Assembly: GCA_933228675.1 (NCBI GenBank)
Contig: OW121741.1
Location: 35,407,952-35,471,951, forward strand
DNA: 64,000 nt
Reading direction: 5' to 3'
Source: Stomorhina lunata
Lineage: Eukaryota > Arthropoda > Insecta > Diptera > Rhiniidae
Below, piece after piece: positions 9,926-21,588 of this stretch (its first letter is position 1; every line of letters starts with the position of its first letter). Below the pieces are notes generated by a model, which saw only the letters and a list, made by a program, of their open reading frames with translations, did not search any database and had not been told where the DNA came from. The position numbers and the translations under genes are program-made.

Positions 9926-10694
9926 AACAAGTAAGAAAGTGCTATAGTCGGTCATGCCCGACTATACGATACCCTTCACCACTAACGTCAAAGGTGTTCT
10001 TTTTTCTGTATAAAGACAAATATTAGCTAAATTTTGTCATCATACAAACATATTCTCAAAACATATACATTCATATACATTTAAGCTGTTTCCGTCATTT
10101 GGACTTATATGAGAGCTAGGGTCAAATATGGACCGATTATCTCGAAATTGATTACAGTTGTTACAAAAATTATGCAAAAAATAAACTTAAAATTCACACT
10201 ATCTTCGGATTTTTAGTGAATTTTGTCCCATTTAGTGCGTTTTGAGAAAAGAGTTTGTGTGGGAGCTATGGTCAAATGTGGACCGATTTCAACGAAATTT
10301 GGTACAGTGATTTACATAAGCAGTATTTCTTTTAAATTTCATGAAATATTGATTTTTGTGGCCAATATGTCAATTCCGGGAATTGGGACCTATGGGAGGT
10401 ACCATAAATAATTTACCGATTTTGACGAATTTCAATAGCCATGGTCCCAAAACAATGATCTGTGACAAATTTTATGAAATTATCTTTAGAATTGCGACCT
10501 GTAGTTTGATTACAAGGTTTACATGGGGGTCCAGCCAGCCAGCCAGACGGACGGACATCGCTAAATCGCCTTAAAAAGTTATTCTAAGCTTATTGGTATA
10601 CTAAAAGATGGGTCTCAGACAAATATTTCTATGCGTTACATACATCAGCACAAACTTATAATACCCTTTCCACCTATGGTGGTGTAGGGTATAA
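9926..10694 (+). mobile_element. Family A dispersed repeat (copy A2), complete
   Basis: Starts aacaagtaagaaagtgctat. A hairpin follows (agtcggtcatgcccgact), then atacccttcaccac. The body has three GGxCCTATGG/GGAGCTATGG..ATGTGGACCGATTT modules, followed by a ccagccagacggacggacat segment. It ends in a hairpin, ataccctttccacc with ggtggtgtagggtat. The inverted pair atacccttcaccac and ggtggtg(a/t)agggtat sits close to both ends. Short frames exist but no coherent protein. Non-autonomous; class unknown. Confidence 0.8.
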
Positions 10695-11454
10695 TTAGTT
10701 CTAAGATTTGGTTCAAAATCTTTAAGTTAGAAAAATAAAACATTATTAAAGATATTCTAATTCATGGGTAGCCATAAAGTCTGAACGTATCTCAATTACT
10801 TCGCTCAAATGAGAACTCCATACACAAACGCATCAAAAGATCAAGAGAATTTACTTTCTTAAGCCGGTAAATTTCCATTACTTGTATATAATTGAAAAAA
10901 AAAACAAGTTTCAATCTTCTCTTATGACGCTTTAATTTAAAGCTCAAAAACTAGAACATCTAACACAAAATTCAGACATAAAATAAATTAAATATAATTT
11001 GGAAACACGTTTAATATATAAACTTCAGATTTGAGAAGAGATAACAATTTTTTTTGGAAATAATTTGCATTTTGAAAATGATTCCTACTAAACATTTTTA
11101 AACAGTGAAAGAATCTAAACACGTTTTTAGATCCTAACAAAATTATATTATCAACCCAATAATCACTTATTAAAATGAATGTCAATTTTTACATCAGATG
11201 TTTAACATCTTGATGTGAAAAACGTTTTCTATTTAGTTATATCTAAAAGTATTAAATGGAGATAGGTACTCTCCTTTGGCGAAAACCCCCAATATTTATG
11301 AGTATTTGACTATTACAGACACTAGAGTCTTCGCTACCTTCAATGATAATACTGATAACTGAACAGTCAAGTAAAGTGTAGCAAAACAAAAACCGATAAA
11401 TAAGAACATAAATTCCCACTTATATGAAGAATATAAAAAATAGAAAATGCCATT
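10695..11454. other. No recognisable feature
   Basis: About 760 bp of AT-rich DNA without a supported frame, RNA or repeat. Confidence 0.3.
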
Positions 11455-11704
11455 AGGCTTTTAAATCCAGTTTGTTCTACCAGTTCCAACACTGAAGTTT
11501 CTCTTAGTCAAGTGCAAAACTAGAAGGTAGGGGGAAATTAGGGAGATTTGTTTGAGAAGTACTTTTTAGGACCTTATCAAGGCTTTTAAATCCATTGTGT
11601 TCTACCAGTTCCAACACTGAAGTTTCTCTTAGTCAAGTGCAAAATCAGAAAGTAGGGGGAAATTAGGGTGATTTGGTTGAGAAGTACTTTTTAGGACCTT
11701 ATTA
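11455..11704. repeat. Tandem duplication, two 125-bp units
   Basis: Units 11455-11579 and 11580-11704 are near identical. Both contain ccagttccaacactgaagtt and aagtactttttaggacctta. They differ at roughly eight positions. Confidence 0.85.
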
Positions 11705-12075
11705 AGCTCAAAACTTTTACTGTTACCTTAAGTTAAAAAAAAAGTCCCTTTAGCAGAGAACTCAATATTGAATTGGATATACAGTGGTGGTCACATATTT
11801 AGCACACTAGTTATGCGTTTTTTTCAAAACCATATATTTTTCTGCTGGAGTAATAATTTTCTTTTTTTTTTTTTGCCACGATGTGTAGGTTATGGTGTGA
11901 TCGACAAGTCCCGTTACTCTTTTTGTTATTCCCTTTCTTTAATTGCTTCATATATAATTTATTTGTTGGTAATACGTAATTGGAGCTGGACACAAATTTA
12001 GCACAAATATTAAACATTTTACATTTCTGTTATTTTTTGAATTTTTAATAAATTTTTGGTAAGTTTCTCATCATA

Positions 12076-13364
12076 AAGAGTGTTCTAAAAAAAATATGCA
12101 TTTACTATTTTAGACAAAATTTATCCATAGTGCAAGAAATAATTTATTTTTTGATCAAGTTAGTTTCTATAGATATGTCAGATACTATTATTTTAGAAAT
12201 TATTAATTTTCAATAGTTATTTCAATCAAAATGGACTGCGAAAATAAAGTTCGTGAAAATATAATTAAAACTTTTCAAAAAAAATCCGTCATGGACTTTT
12301 AAAAAAATAGCTAAAAATTTGAAAGTTGACCCTCGAACGGTTTCTAATGCCATCAGACGGTATAAGGAAAACCTGAGCATTGAAAGAAAACCTGGATCAG
12401 GGAGGAAAAAAGGTCCTACAGATATTGGTAAGGCAAAAGAAGTCGAGCGACTCTATCGAAGAGCGCCTAACACTTCTTTAAGAAAAGCAGCTCGTACGGT
12501 GAAATGTTCTACGAATTTTGCACATAGAGTCAAAGCTTATGCTGGACTGAAGACATACAAAGTCCAAAAGGTTCCAGATCGCAATGCTATAAAGAACTTA
12601 GAAGCAAAAAAACGAGCGAAAAAATTGAAGTCTGATTTTATAAAAAAATACACCTGTTGTGTGATGGATGATGAAACATACGTCTTTTCTCCACTTCCTG
12701 ATCAAGATTTTTATGTTGCTGATAAACGGGGCAATGTTCGGCAAGAGTTTCGCACAAAAAAACAAACAAAATTCCCTAAGAAGTTTCTCGTGTGGCAAGC
12801 TATTTGCAGTTGTGGCAAAAGAAGTAAAGTATTTGTGGCATCTGGCACAATAAAAACAGAAATTTATATAAAGGAGTGCCTACAAAAACGGTTGTTACCC
12901 TTTTTAAGAGAGCACAGAGTGACTACATTTTTTTGGCCCGATTTGGCATCATGCCATTATGGAAAAAAGGCACTTGAGTGGTACTCAAAGAATAATGTCA
13001 TTTTTGTACCACGAGAGGCAAATCCACCTAACTGTCCAGAACTTCGGCCTGTGGAAAGGTATTGGGCTCTGGTAAAAAAGGAATTGAAGAACACAGGAAA
13101 GGTTTCCAAGAACATGTCCGATTTTAAGCGCAGGTGGAACACATGCTCCAAAAAGGTATCAAAAGCAACTGTTAAATCTTTAATGGGAGGGTTTCCGAAA
13201 AAAGTCGATAATTTTGCAAAACCCGAGTACTAAGTAAACATTTTAATGCTAAATGATTTTGTATAATATGTCATTATATTTGCGTATTTTGTAGAGTTTT
13301 TATATTAAAAAGTTTGATTTTTATTTAAGAAAATCCAACTACAAATTTTATTTAGAGCACTCTT
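12076..13364 (+). mobile_element. Nested DD37E IS630/Tc1-mariner element
   Basis: Bounded by aagagtgttctaaa (12076-12089) and its inverted copy tttagagcactctt (13351-13364), one mismatch in 14. TA lies immediately outside on both sides (12074-12075 and 13365-13366). Length is 1,289 bp. It lies in what was the 5' untranslated part of the surrounding Tc1-like element. Its transposase is almost intact, so it is younger than its host element. Confidence 0.85.
12231..13233 (+). pseudogene. DD37E transposase, one frameshift near the N-terminus
   Basis: DNA-cleaving transposase of the nested element, about 333 residues. The start at 12231 (MDCENKVRENIIKTFQKK) leads into a run of A at about 12279-12286. 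There one indel moves the frame, and reading continues NPSWTFKKIAKNLKVDPRTV without further stops to 13233. The N-terminus has a helix-turn-helix of the IAKNLKVDPRTVSNAIRRYK type and a basic GSGRKKG hook. Catalytic residues: Asp in CVMDDETYV, Asp in FWPDLASCHYG and Glu in PVERYW. Between the last two lie 37 residues, hence DD37E; the NPPNCPELRPVERYW block fits that group. All three acidic residues are present. A single repair-scale lesion separates it from an open gene. Confidence 0.85.
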
Positions 13365-13411
13365 TATTGTGTACAGTTGAAGGTTTTTTAGAAATAAAAT
13401 ATTTATTAGAC

Positions 13412-14407
13412 ATGGCCAAAAATAAATGGTGCACAGATACGCAACGACGGGTGATTTGTGAAATAAAATCGAGAGGATGTCCTGTAAGTAAAATAGCAAG
13501 TATTTTAAATTGCTCCAGAAAGATGGTATATAATGCTTTGAGCCATATAAAAGAACACGGAACAATTAAAAAGGGTTCACGGGCACCTAGACCAAGAAAA
13601 ACGATAACAAAAGAGGATTATTTAATACATAGAATGTCAGTGGCCGACCCTTTTTAGAGCTCCAGTGAAATAAATAGTGAAGTGTCATCAAAATACAGTA
13701 AGAACGATACAAAGATGCCTTAATGAAAAAAATTCGCGTGGCTGTATTGTGCAACACAAGCCACATGTGTCAAAAAAGAATTGGAAATCACGAATTTCTT
13801 TCACCCGATAGCATTTGGAAAAGCCATTAGATTTTTGGAAAAAACATACTTTGAAGCGACGAATCAAAGTTTTGCAGATTTGGATCTGATGGAAAGAGAT
13901 ATGTATGGTATCTTCCGAACATGCAGCACAACCCAAAGACTGTAAAACATGGTGGAGGAAATGTGATGGTGTGGCTTGCATTCTCAGGGAATGGAGTTGG
14001 TCCAATACACAAAATTGACACACGTATGGATCAACACGTTTATAAAAATATTCTAGCCGATATCATTATACCATAAGCAGAGGCAAAGATGCCACCTAGC
14101 TGGCGCTTCATGCATGACAACGACCCTAAACACACTTTACGTACTGTGAAGTGTTGCTTGGATTAGAGTCAAATAGATGTTTTGAAATGGCCAGCTCAAT
14201 CTCCGGATCAATCCTATTGAGAATCTTTGGAATGATATAGAGAAGCATATAACAAGCGTAAAACCTAACAACTTAAATGATTTATGGACGGAAATCCAAA
14301 AAATATGGCACGCTATCCCAAATGAGCGATACCTGGCTCTTGTGAAGAGTGTGTCTAAAAAATGTGCGGCAGTTATACAAAATAAAGGATATCCTACAAA
14401 ATATTAG
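13412..14407 (+). pseudogene. DD34E Tc1-like transposase, broken
   Basis: Transposase of the outer element. It opens MAKNKWCTDTQRRVICEIKS and then SRGCPVSKIASILNCSRKMV, a paired-type helix-turn-helix, with a GTIKKGSRAPRPRK hook. It stops at about 13655. Later parts are readable in shifting frames: KHGGGNVMVWLAFSGNGVG, then MHDNDPKHTLRTVKC, QIDVLKWPAQSPD, NPIENLWNDIEKH and ending YPTKY. A 2-base loss after SPD and several stops kill it. The spacing from the first Asp of HDND to the Glu of NPIE is 34. Confidence 0.85.
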
Positions 14408-14692
14408 ATTTTTTTTCAAGAAATTTTAATTAATAACTTGTTTTTGATTTTTAATAAATATCGTTTTTGATTTGTGCTAAAAATATGTCCAGTATTTTTT
14501 ATGGGTTAGTTTTAAATAATTGCAAAAATAAATATAATTTTTAAAAAATATGTATATAAAAGGAATACGACTTCATCTTCGCATCACGTGTAATACATTA
14601 CAAAAAAAAGTAGTGAAAAAATTGAATTAGGACTTAATATTTCCTATAAGAGATAACAGGTACCATTTGTGCTAAATACGTGACCACCACTG

Positions 14693-14944
14693 TATGTTAG
14701 CGAAATATATAATATTATATTTATGTAGGAGATATTGGGTACCCAGCAACGGTAGGACGTCGGACTAGTAACCCATATCTATAAATAAAAATCGAAATTT
14801 ATTCTATTATTATAGAAGTGAAAGTATTGACCATATAAGGAACTATGTTTAAAATTTTGACTATAAAGGTTATTCAAAATTGGTTTATCACTTTAATTTT
14901 ATTGAAAATTAAATCTTTTTTCAGACATTACAAATATTTTATTT
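14693..14944. other. Short spacer
   Basis: AT-rich. Contains gtaggacgtcggactagtaa near 14752, faintly like a tRNA anticodon region, but not enough to call. Confidence 0.3.
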
Positions 14945-16265
14945 CAAAATTCCAAAAAAGGGTGACTCCAAAGACTGCAATAACTACAGGGGAATAACAC
15001 TTCTTCCAATACCGAGCAAAATACTAAGTCGTGTGATTTTGAATAGAACGTCTGACGCAGTTTCTGAAACACTACGCGAAAATCAGTTTGGTTTTCGAAA
15101 GAATAGATCTTGTGTTGATCTAATCAACACAGTAAGAATAGTATTGGAACAATGTAATGAATTCCGCACCCCCATTTATCTAGCGTTTATCGACTTTATG
15201 AAGGCCTTCAACAGTGTCAGCAGGAGCTATCTATGGAGAATTTTAGAAAACCGTAACATGCCAACGAAAATTCTGAACTTAATTCGGGCAATGTACGTGG
15301 ACTTTAAGTGCCGGGTTTTACATAAAGGTAAATTGTCTAATCCGTTCGAAGTTACTACTGGAGTAAGACAAGGATGTATCTTATCACCCATACTTTTTAT
15401 CCTTGTCATCCACAATATAATGCGCACGGCACTGAATGGTAGACGTGGTATCCAATGGACACCCTTTAAACAACTCGAGGACTTGGAATACGCCGATGAC
15501 GTATGTCTTCTAAGCCAAAGCCTAGGCCACCTTCAAGAAAACACTAGCGCTATTACTATTGAATCTCGGGCAGCTGGGCTGGAAATCAATATCTCCAAGA
15601 CAAAGATTATGCCTGGAGTCTATGGCCTCCTCACATCAATGTGGATGTGTAGGTACCTTTAATTATCTTGGTAGTTTGGTATCTACAAAAGGTGGCGCCG
15701 ACGAGGATATTGAATCGCGTATTAATAAGGCAAAATCAGCATTCGACATTCTTCGAGCTATTTGGAAGTCTCGGTAAATATCAACAACAACTAAGTTACG
15801 AATATATAACTCGAATGTCAAGTCCATCTTGTATTACGGCTGCGAAACTTGGAAACGCACAAATGCCACCGATAAGCGCCTACAAACCTTTGCAAACAAA
15901 TGCTTGCGGCAAATCCTTAATATATGGTGGCCAAATCGCATAAGAAATGAAGATATACTGAACGCTACAAATCAAATCCCTTCTTCTATAGAGGTATGTC
16001 AACGGTAATGACGGTGGATAGGCCACACACTTCGAAGGCAAAATACCAACATTGCTCGACAAGCGCTTCGTTGGAATCCACAAGGAAGCGGCCGTCGTAT
16101 TGGTGCACCCGCTAGAACGTGGAGTAGGTCAATTGAAGCGGCTGCTTGTAACAGCAAACTATTCATGGAATGATGTATGCCTAACATCTCGCAATAGAGT
16201 TCGATACAAAAGGATGGTTGAGGCCCTATGCTCCACTGGAAGTCAAGGATAACAGAAGAAAAAGA
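14945..16265 (+). pseudogene. LINE family R: RT domain to 3' end
   Basis: Begins inside the RT: KKGDSKDCNNYRGITLLPIP, then NQFGFRKNRSCVDLINTVRI and IDFMKAFNSVSR. The catalytic Asp-x4-Phe block shows IDFMKAF. Next come TTGVRQGCILSPILFILVI and the active site LEYADDVCLL. After a shift at about 15640 it continues FNYLGSLVSTKGGADEDIES, then LYYGCETW, and RWIGHTLRRQNTNIARQAL. It ends EALCSTGSQG, stop, and the 3' tail aacagaagaaaaag. The endonuclease half is absent (5' truncation). At least three frame breaks. The 3' tail sequence reappears as stubs at 4.04 and 46.1 kb. Confidence 0.85.
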
Positions 16266-17379
16266 CAAATATTTGTATTTCAATTTATTGCAAAGAGGTT
16301 CCGGTTATTGAAATGAAAAAATACTTGGGTCACATGATCGCCTACAAAATGATCAGTCAGGTTATTTAATAAACTGTCAGTGGTTGATATTTACTAGATA
16401 AAGTTAAATTTGGGGTCTTAATCTTGTATGGGATTATACATGTAGTTATATTTACTTTCGATTTCGAAAAAAAACCTAGAAAAATTAAAATGTTCAAGAC
16501 AAATCGAACGATCTTAGGGTTTCCTTTACGAGAAATATTTCGATTTTCGGACATTTCTTTGGAAAAATCAATTTTCTTTCTCTAGCTGAGTGACAAGTGT
16601 CAAAATCCTTTTAGGATCACATATTGTCCAAGTCTATATTAGACAATCAAAGGCCAAGCATATTTCAGAATTCCATTCGCAGACCAAGTTTTAAAATGAC
16701 TCTACTTCTCTACTTGGTCTTTTCATCGAAGTTTCGGACATCGTCTTCTAACATTAGAGGGCTGAGCTAACTACATTAACTCTAATTAAATTTTTACGAT
16801 GATTAAGACTTTGGATTATATAAGAACCTACGATTAAAAATTAGAATCTAAGTTATACGAGTATTTTTAAATGGGGGAATTGGTATTACAACATCGGACT
16901 TCATACTCTTAATAAGAGTACCAGACTGTTACATGTGTTACTAGGCACACATATGGCCTTCGGCAAATTTTGCAATATTATACACAGAATAGTGCTTTAA
17001 GGCATAGGCAAGATTAGAAAGATGGTACCAATTGGCACGTTGACCCAAAGATTAATGATAATTGAAACTAAACCAGCTAAGTCGCACAAAACCTAACACC
17101 TGAATATCATATATTAGAGCTTTCTTAGCCAGTTAAGATGACATGCCATGTCCTTGTAAAGCCTTACGTCAGAGTTTCGACATGGATTGCTATATGACCT
17201 TCTGTTATCTTGTTAAATCCAGTACAGAACCTTTGCGATGTAAATATTTAAGCTATCAGTGTAACACTTCGATCCTGTTAGGAACTACAACTTGTGGTTC
17301 TGAACTAAATACAAGTAGATCGTCAATTCTGACCCTGGTCCAAGCAAGAATATTAAACCTAAGAGGTATATTTCTTAGA
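16266..17379. other. No recognisable feature
   Basis: About 1.1 kb of AT-rich DNA with no supported frame. The right part (17140-17380) may be the decayed end of the mariner fragment that follows. Confidence 0.3.
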
Positions 17380-17700
17380 CCAGTTTTACCATTCCTAATG
17401 AGACATGTTCAAAACATGGTTATTCAATGCCTTTTCTGCTTCTTCGGCTTTCGTAAATCGTTGATCACCCACTGATACTTTTGATATTTGGAAACAAGAA
17501 GAAGTCATTGGGTGCCAAGTTAAGATTGTTTGGAGTATATGTCGAGACGATATCTATAAGAGCTCGAATTGTCATAATAGAGAATGAGTCTTCTTCGGGG
17601 GTTAGTTTTAAGAATATGTCCGAAGACTTTCGGCAAACAAATGATCGTGTATTACTCCAGAATTGGCAGTTCTACATTGTTTAAACGGAACAGTCATCAT
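17380..17700 (-). pseudogene. Mariner-like (DD34D type) C-terminal relic
   Basis: Nucleotide similarity, in the same order, to the minus-strand relic at 51535-51890: acatggtt, ttcttcggctt, tcgttgatca and the segment gagctcgaattgtcataata against gagctcgcattgtcattgaa. Frames are badly broken here, so identification depends on the other copy. Confidence 0.45.
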
Positions 17701-17805
17701 TGCGTTAATCCACAAGATCTGTCAAAAATAATCCAACGAAAACCAGTTTCGAAAATATAAATATTACTCCTCTTATGTTCGATCTTGGTATAATAAAGAG
17801 TTATC

Positions 17806-18515
17806 CATTTCGTTGTTTTTAAAAGTATAGGACTGGAATTCGACCTCTGTCAAACTAAGTTGTTAAAGCAATTTTTTTTTTCAGTTGAAAGTGTGACATT
17901 GACGAAAATGGATCGCTTAAGTATTACACAACTTAAGATCAAATTATCTGCAACAGCAACATAATCGTCCAACTGCGTAAGCAATTAGCAAAATTTTGAA
18001 GAAATTTGAAGAGACTGGAGCGGTTACAAATATTGTAAAGCCTGTGCATCATCGCTTCGCTTGTTCCGCTGAAAATGTCGCTGCTGTAGGTGAAAGTGTT
18101 GCCAAATATCCGAATGTATCGATTCCTCGTCGTTCTCAGGAATTAGGACTATCTTACGGCACATTATGGCGTATTTTGCATTTAGGTCTACACCTAGATC
18201 TACAGCAATGAAGCACATTTCTCACTCGGTGGGTATGTTAATAAACAAAATTGACGTAATTTCTCGTTGTGGCGATATCAACTGGCCACCAAGATCATGC
18301 GATTTGTCACCATTAGACTTTGTTTGTGGGTCTACACGAAAGACCGTGTTTTAGAGATTTTTATCTCATTTAGTGCGTTTTGACAGAAGAGTTTGTATGG
18401 CCAAATGTGGACCTATGGTGGTGAAGGGTATAAAAAGAAGTGCCATAAAAAATATTGTAAATGTGTTTTATTTACATTCACTTTCAAAACCGCAAAATGG
18501 ATAACCCTGTATAAT
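17806..18515 (+). pseudogene. DD41D mariner relic (copy with large internal deletion)
   Basis: Left end atccatttcgttgttttta and right end ccgcaaaatggataaccctg correspond to the ends of the copy at 40.2-41.5 kb. The start MDRLSITQLKI and the block FEETGAVTNIVKPVHHR, then SIPRRSQELGLSYGTL match that copy. The whole middle is lost, and the C-terminal NWPPRSCDLSPLDFVCGST follows directly. A short family A fragment is lodged at 18367-18437. Confidence 0.7.
18367..18437 (+). mobile_element. Family A fragment inside the mariner relic
   Basis: tttagtgcgttttgacagaa and gagtttgtatgg, then tgtggacctatggtggtgaa and gggtataaaaa: two separate parts of family A joined by an internal deletion, ending with the family's 3' hairpin half. 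Confidence 0.65.
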
Positions 18516-18603
18516 TTCTTATTTGCTTTTACATATTTTGGCTTTGAATTCTTTAAAGAAGTCAAAAACCTTTTGACGACGACGTTAAATAAAGTTGTGA
18601 CAT

Positions 18604-20560
18604 TCGGGTTAACCCGAATTGTACTTATGTGTCCATGTGGATGCACAATTTGGCTTTTGCTAAAACAGCCTTTAAATGTAAACGAATTACTTTAGAAAAA
18701 CGATATAACCTTTTTTATATTATACACCATCAGGTTTATAATGTAAGCCTGATAGAAAAGTTAAAAAATTCAAAATATTAAAAAAGTTTTGGAACAATTA
18801 TTGTTAAGAGGATCAATGCAAAGAATTTTCAAATTTAATACCATTCCATTTAACGGAATGGCTTAATCGTTTTAAATATTGTAAAACTAAAAACCAAACT
18901 TTTTCAAAGACTAAAATCTTTCTTTGGCTTTCGGGTTAACCCGAATTGTACTTATGTGTCCATATGGATACACAATTTGGCTTTTGCTAAAACAGCCTTT
19001 AAATGTAAACGAATTAATTTAGAAAAACGATACAACCTTTTTTACATTTTACACCATCAGGTTTATAATGTAAGCCTGATAGAAAAGTTAAAAAATTCAA
19101 AATATTAAAAAAGTTTTGGAACAATTATTGTTAAGAGGATCAATACAAAGAATTTTCATCTTTTCTGAGAGTTTAGGAGATCTTTCAAGAAAAAAATATA
19201 CTCTTTTGTAAAAAATTTAATACCATTCCATTTAACGGAATGGCTTAATCGTTTTAAATATTGTAAAACTAAAAACCAAACTTTTTCAAAGACTAAAATC
19301 TTTCTTTGGCTTTCGGGTTAACCCGAATTGTACTTATGTGTCCATGTGGATACACAATTTGGCTTTTGCTAAAACAGCCTTTAAATGTAAACGAATTACT
19401 TTAGAAAAACGATATAACCTTTTTTACATTATACACCATCAGGTTTATAATGTAAGCCTGATAGAAAAGTTAAAAAATTCAAAATATTAAAAAAGTTTTG
19501 GAACAATTATTGTTAAGAGGATCAATACAATACAATATTCTGAGAGTTTAGGAGATCTTTCAAGAAAAAAATATACTCTTTTGTAAAAAATTTAATACCA
19601 TTCCATTTAACGGAATGGCTTAATCGTTTTAAATATTGTAAAAGTAAAAACCAAACTTTTTCAAAGACTAAAATCTTTCTTTGGCTTTCGGGTTAACCCG
19701 AATTGTACTTATGTGTCCATGTGGATACACAATTTGGCTTTTGCTAAAACAGCCTTTAAATGTAAACGAATTACTTTAGAAAAACGATATAACCTTTTTT
19801 ACATTATACACCATCAGGTTTATAATGTAAACCTGATAGAAAAGTTAAAAAATTCAAAATATTAAAAAAGTTTTGGAACAATTATTGTTAAGAGGATCAA
19901 TACAAAGAATTTTCATCTTTTCTGAGAGTTTAGGAGATCTTTCAAGAAAAAAATATACTCTTTTGTAAAAATTTTAATACCATTCCATTTAACGGAATGG
20001 CTTAATAATTTTAAATATTGTAAAACTAAAAACCAAACTTTTTCAAAGACTAAAATCTTTCTTTGGCTTTCGGGTTAACCCGAATTGTACTTATGTGTCC
20101 ATATGGATACACAATTTGGCTTTTGCTAAAACAGCCTTTAAATGTAAACGAATTAATTTAGAAAATCGATATAACCTTTTTTTACAATATAAACCATCGG
20201 GTTTATAATGTAAACCCGATAGAAAAGTTTAAAAATTCAAAATATTAAAAAAGTTTTGGAACAATTATTGTTAAGAAGATCAATACAAAGAATTTTCATC
20301 TTTTCTGAGAATTTAGGAGATCTTTCAAGAAAAAATATATCCTTTTACAAAAAACATAATGCATCTAATTTCCATTCAATGCCAACAGTAAATATTTTTC
20401 TTTCGTAAACCGCCGTGGTATAGCAGGTTAGTCATCCACCTAGTATACCAGAGGTCCCAAGTTCGAGCCCTGGCCAGACCCACTTAAAAAAATTTTTGGC
20501 TTAATCGTTTTAAATAAAAACTTTAAAGCGAACTTTTTCAAAGACTTAAATCTTATCGAA
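18604..20560. repeat. Tandem repeat, about five units of 328-382 bp, palindrome-rich
   Basis: Units begin at ttcgggttaacccgaa (18602, 18930, 19312, 19687, 20069), a perfect 16-bp palindrome. Each unit also has a near-palindrome tgtgtccatatggataca, a hairpin of form atcaggttta-taatg-taaacctgat and a ccattcc..ggaatgg hairpin. Lengths vary through loss of an agttta/gagatctttc segment in some units. The last unit is diverged and interrupted by a tRNA-like insert. No protein frame; no similarity to other repeats in the window. Confidence 0.9.
20405..20485 (+). mobile_element. tRNA-like sequence, possible SINE head or tRNA pseudogene
   Basis: cgtggtatagcaggttagtc fits an A box (TGGTATAGCAGG), and aagttcgagccctgg fits a B box (GTTCGAGCC) with a 4-of-5 T stem (ccaag with cctgg). 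The acceptor stem does not pair, so it is not a working tRNA. It is followed by a short run of A. It lies inside the last 380-bp repeat unit. Confidence 0.5.
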
Positions 20561-20772
20561 CAGCTTTGGCTAAATTTAAGTCCATGAGACATCAATCAAT
20601 CATTTCTCGTGGTACTATTTCTGCATAAATTTCGCACCATAAAATTCATTGTGAATCCCGTCACTTTTAATAATAATGGCACAATCATGTTTTTCACTAA
20701 ATCATACATCGGAATTTTACTTTGTCGATATGTTCAACTGATAAAAAAAGTACATACACTTTTATAAAAAAA

Positions 20773-21588
20773 AAAACAAGTAAGAAAGCGCTATAGTCGG
20801 TCAAGCCGACCATACGATACCCTTCACCACTAAGTTCAAAGGTGTTATTTTTCCTGTGTAAAGACAAATATTTGCTAAATTTTGCCATCATACAAACACT
20901 TTCTCAAAACGTATATATTCAACCTGTTTCCGTCATTTGGACTTATATGAGAGCTAGGGTCAAATGTGGACCGATTATCTCGAAATTTGGCAAATTGATT
21001 ACAGTTGTTACAAAAATTATGTATGCAAAAAATAAACTCAAAATTTTCATTATCTTTAGATTTACGAGCGTTTTAGTGATTTTTTGTCTCATTTAGTGCG
21101 TTTTTGAAGACGAGTTTGTATGGGAGCTAAGGTCAAATGTGGACCGATTTCAAGGAAATTTGGTACAGTGATTTTAAGTTTACATAAGCAGTATCTGTTT
21201 TAAATTTCATGAAAAAATATTTATATTTGTGGCCAATATAGCAATTCCGGGAAGTGTGACCTATGGGAGGTACCATAAATAATAGACCGATTTTGACCAA
21301 TTTCAATAGCCATGGTCCCATTATCAAAAAAATTATCTGTGCCAAATTTCATCAAATTACATTTAGAATTGCGACCTGTAGTTTGATTACAAGGTTTACA
21401 TGGGGGTCCAGCCAGCCAGCCAGCCAGCCAGCCAGACGGACGGACATCGCTAAATCGACTCAGAAAGTGATTCTAAGTCTATTGGTATACTAAAAGGTGG
21501 GTCTAAGACAAATATTTCTATGCGTTACAAACATCAGCACAAACTAATAATACCCTTTCCACATATGGTGGTGAATGATATAAAAACT
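20773..21588 (+). mobile_element. Family A dispersed repeat (copy A3), complete
   Basis: Starts aacaagtaagaaagcgctat. The 5' hairpin reads gtcggtcaagccgac. Internal modules follow, then ccagccagccagacggacgg. It ends ataccctttccacatatggt with gaatgatataaaaa. Closely matches the 38.0-kb copy, including the cgctat variant, so these two share a recent source. Confidence 0.85.

Larger units (their letters stand above)
11782..14692 (+). mobile_element. Tc1-like DD34E transposon, split by a nested DD37E element
   Basis: Outer inverted ends: cagtggtggtcacatattta at 11782 and taaatacgtgaccaccactg ending at 14692, each bordered by TA (11780-11781 and 14693-14694). A second, related repeat lies about 200 bp inside each end (tggacacaaatttagcac at about 11987, and gtgctaaaaatatgtcca at about 14474). 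This is the IR/DR layout known from Tc1-type elements such as Sleeping Beauty. Subtracting the nested 1,289-bp element plus its TA leaves about 1.62 kb, the normal Tc1 size. Its own transposase (13412-14407) is dead. Confidence 0.85.

Noticed and set aside
12231..14407. A single transposon encoding two transposases
   Set aside because: The first gene has its own TIRs and TA duplication at 12074-13366, so nesting explains it better. Kept only as the alternative hypothesis in the finding.
14740..14790. tRNA gene near gtaggacgtcggactagtaa
   Set aside because: No B box and no foldable cloverleaf.
16366..16554. 62-residue minus-strand frame
   Set aside because: No motif, low complexity, and length expected by chance.
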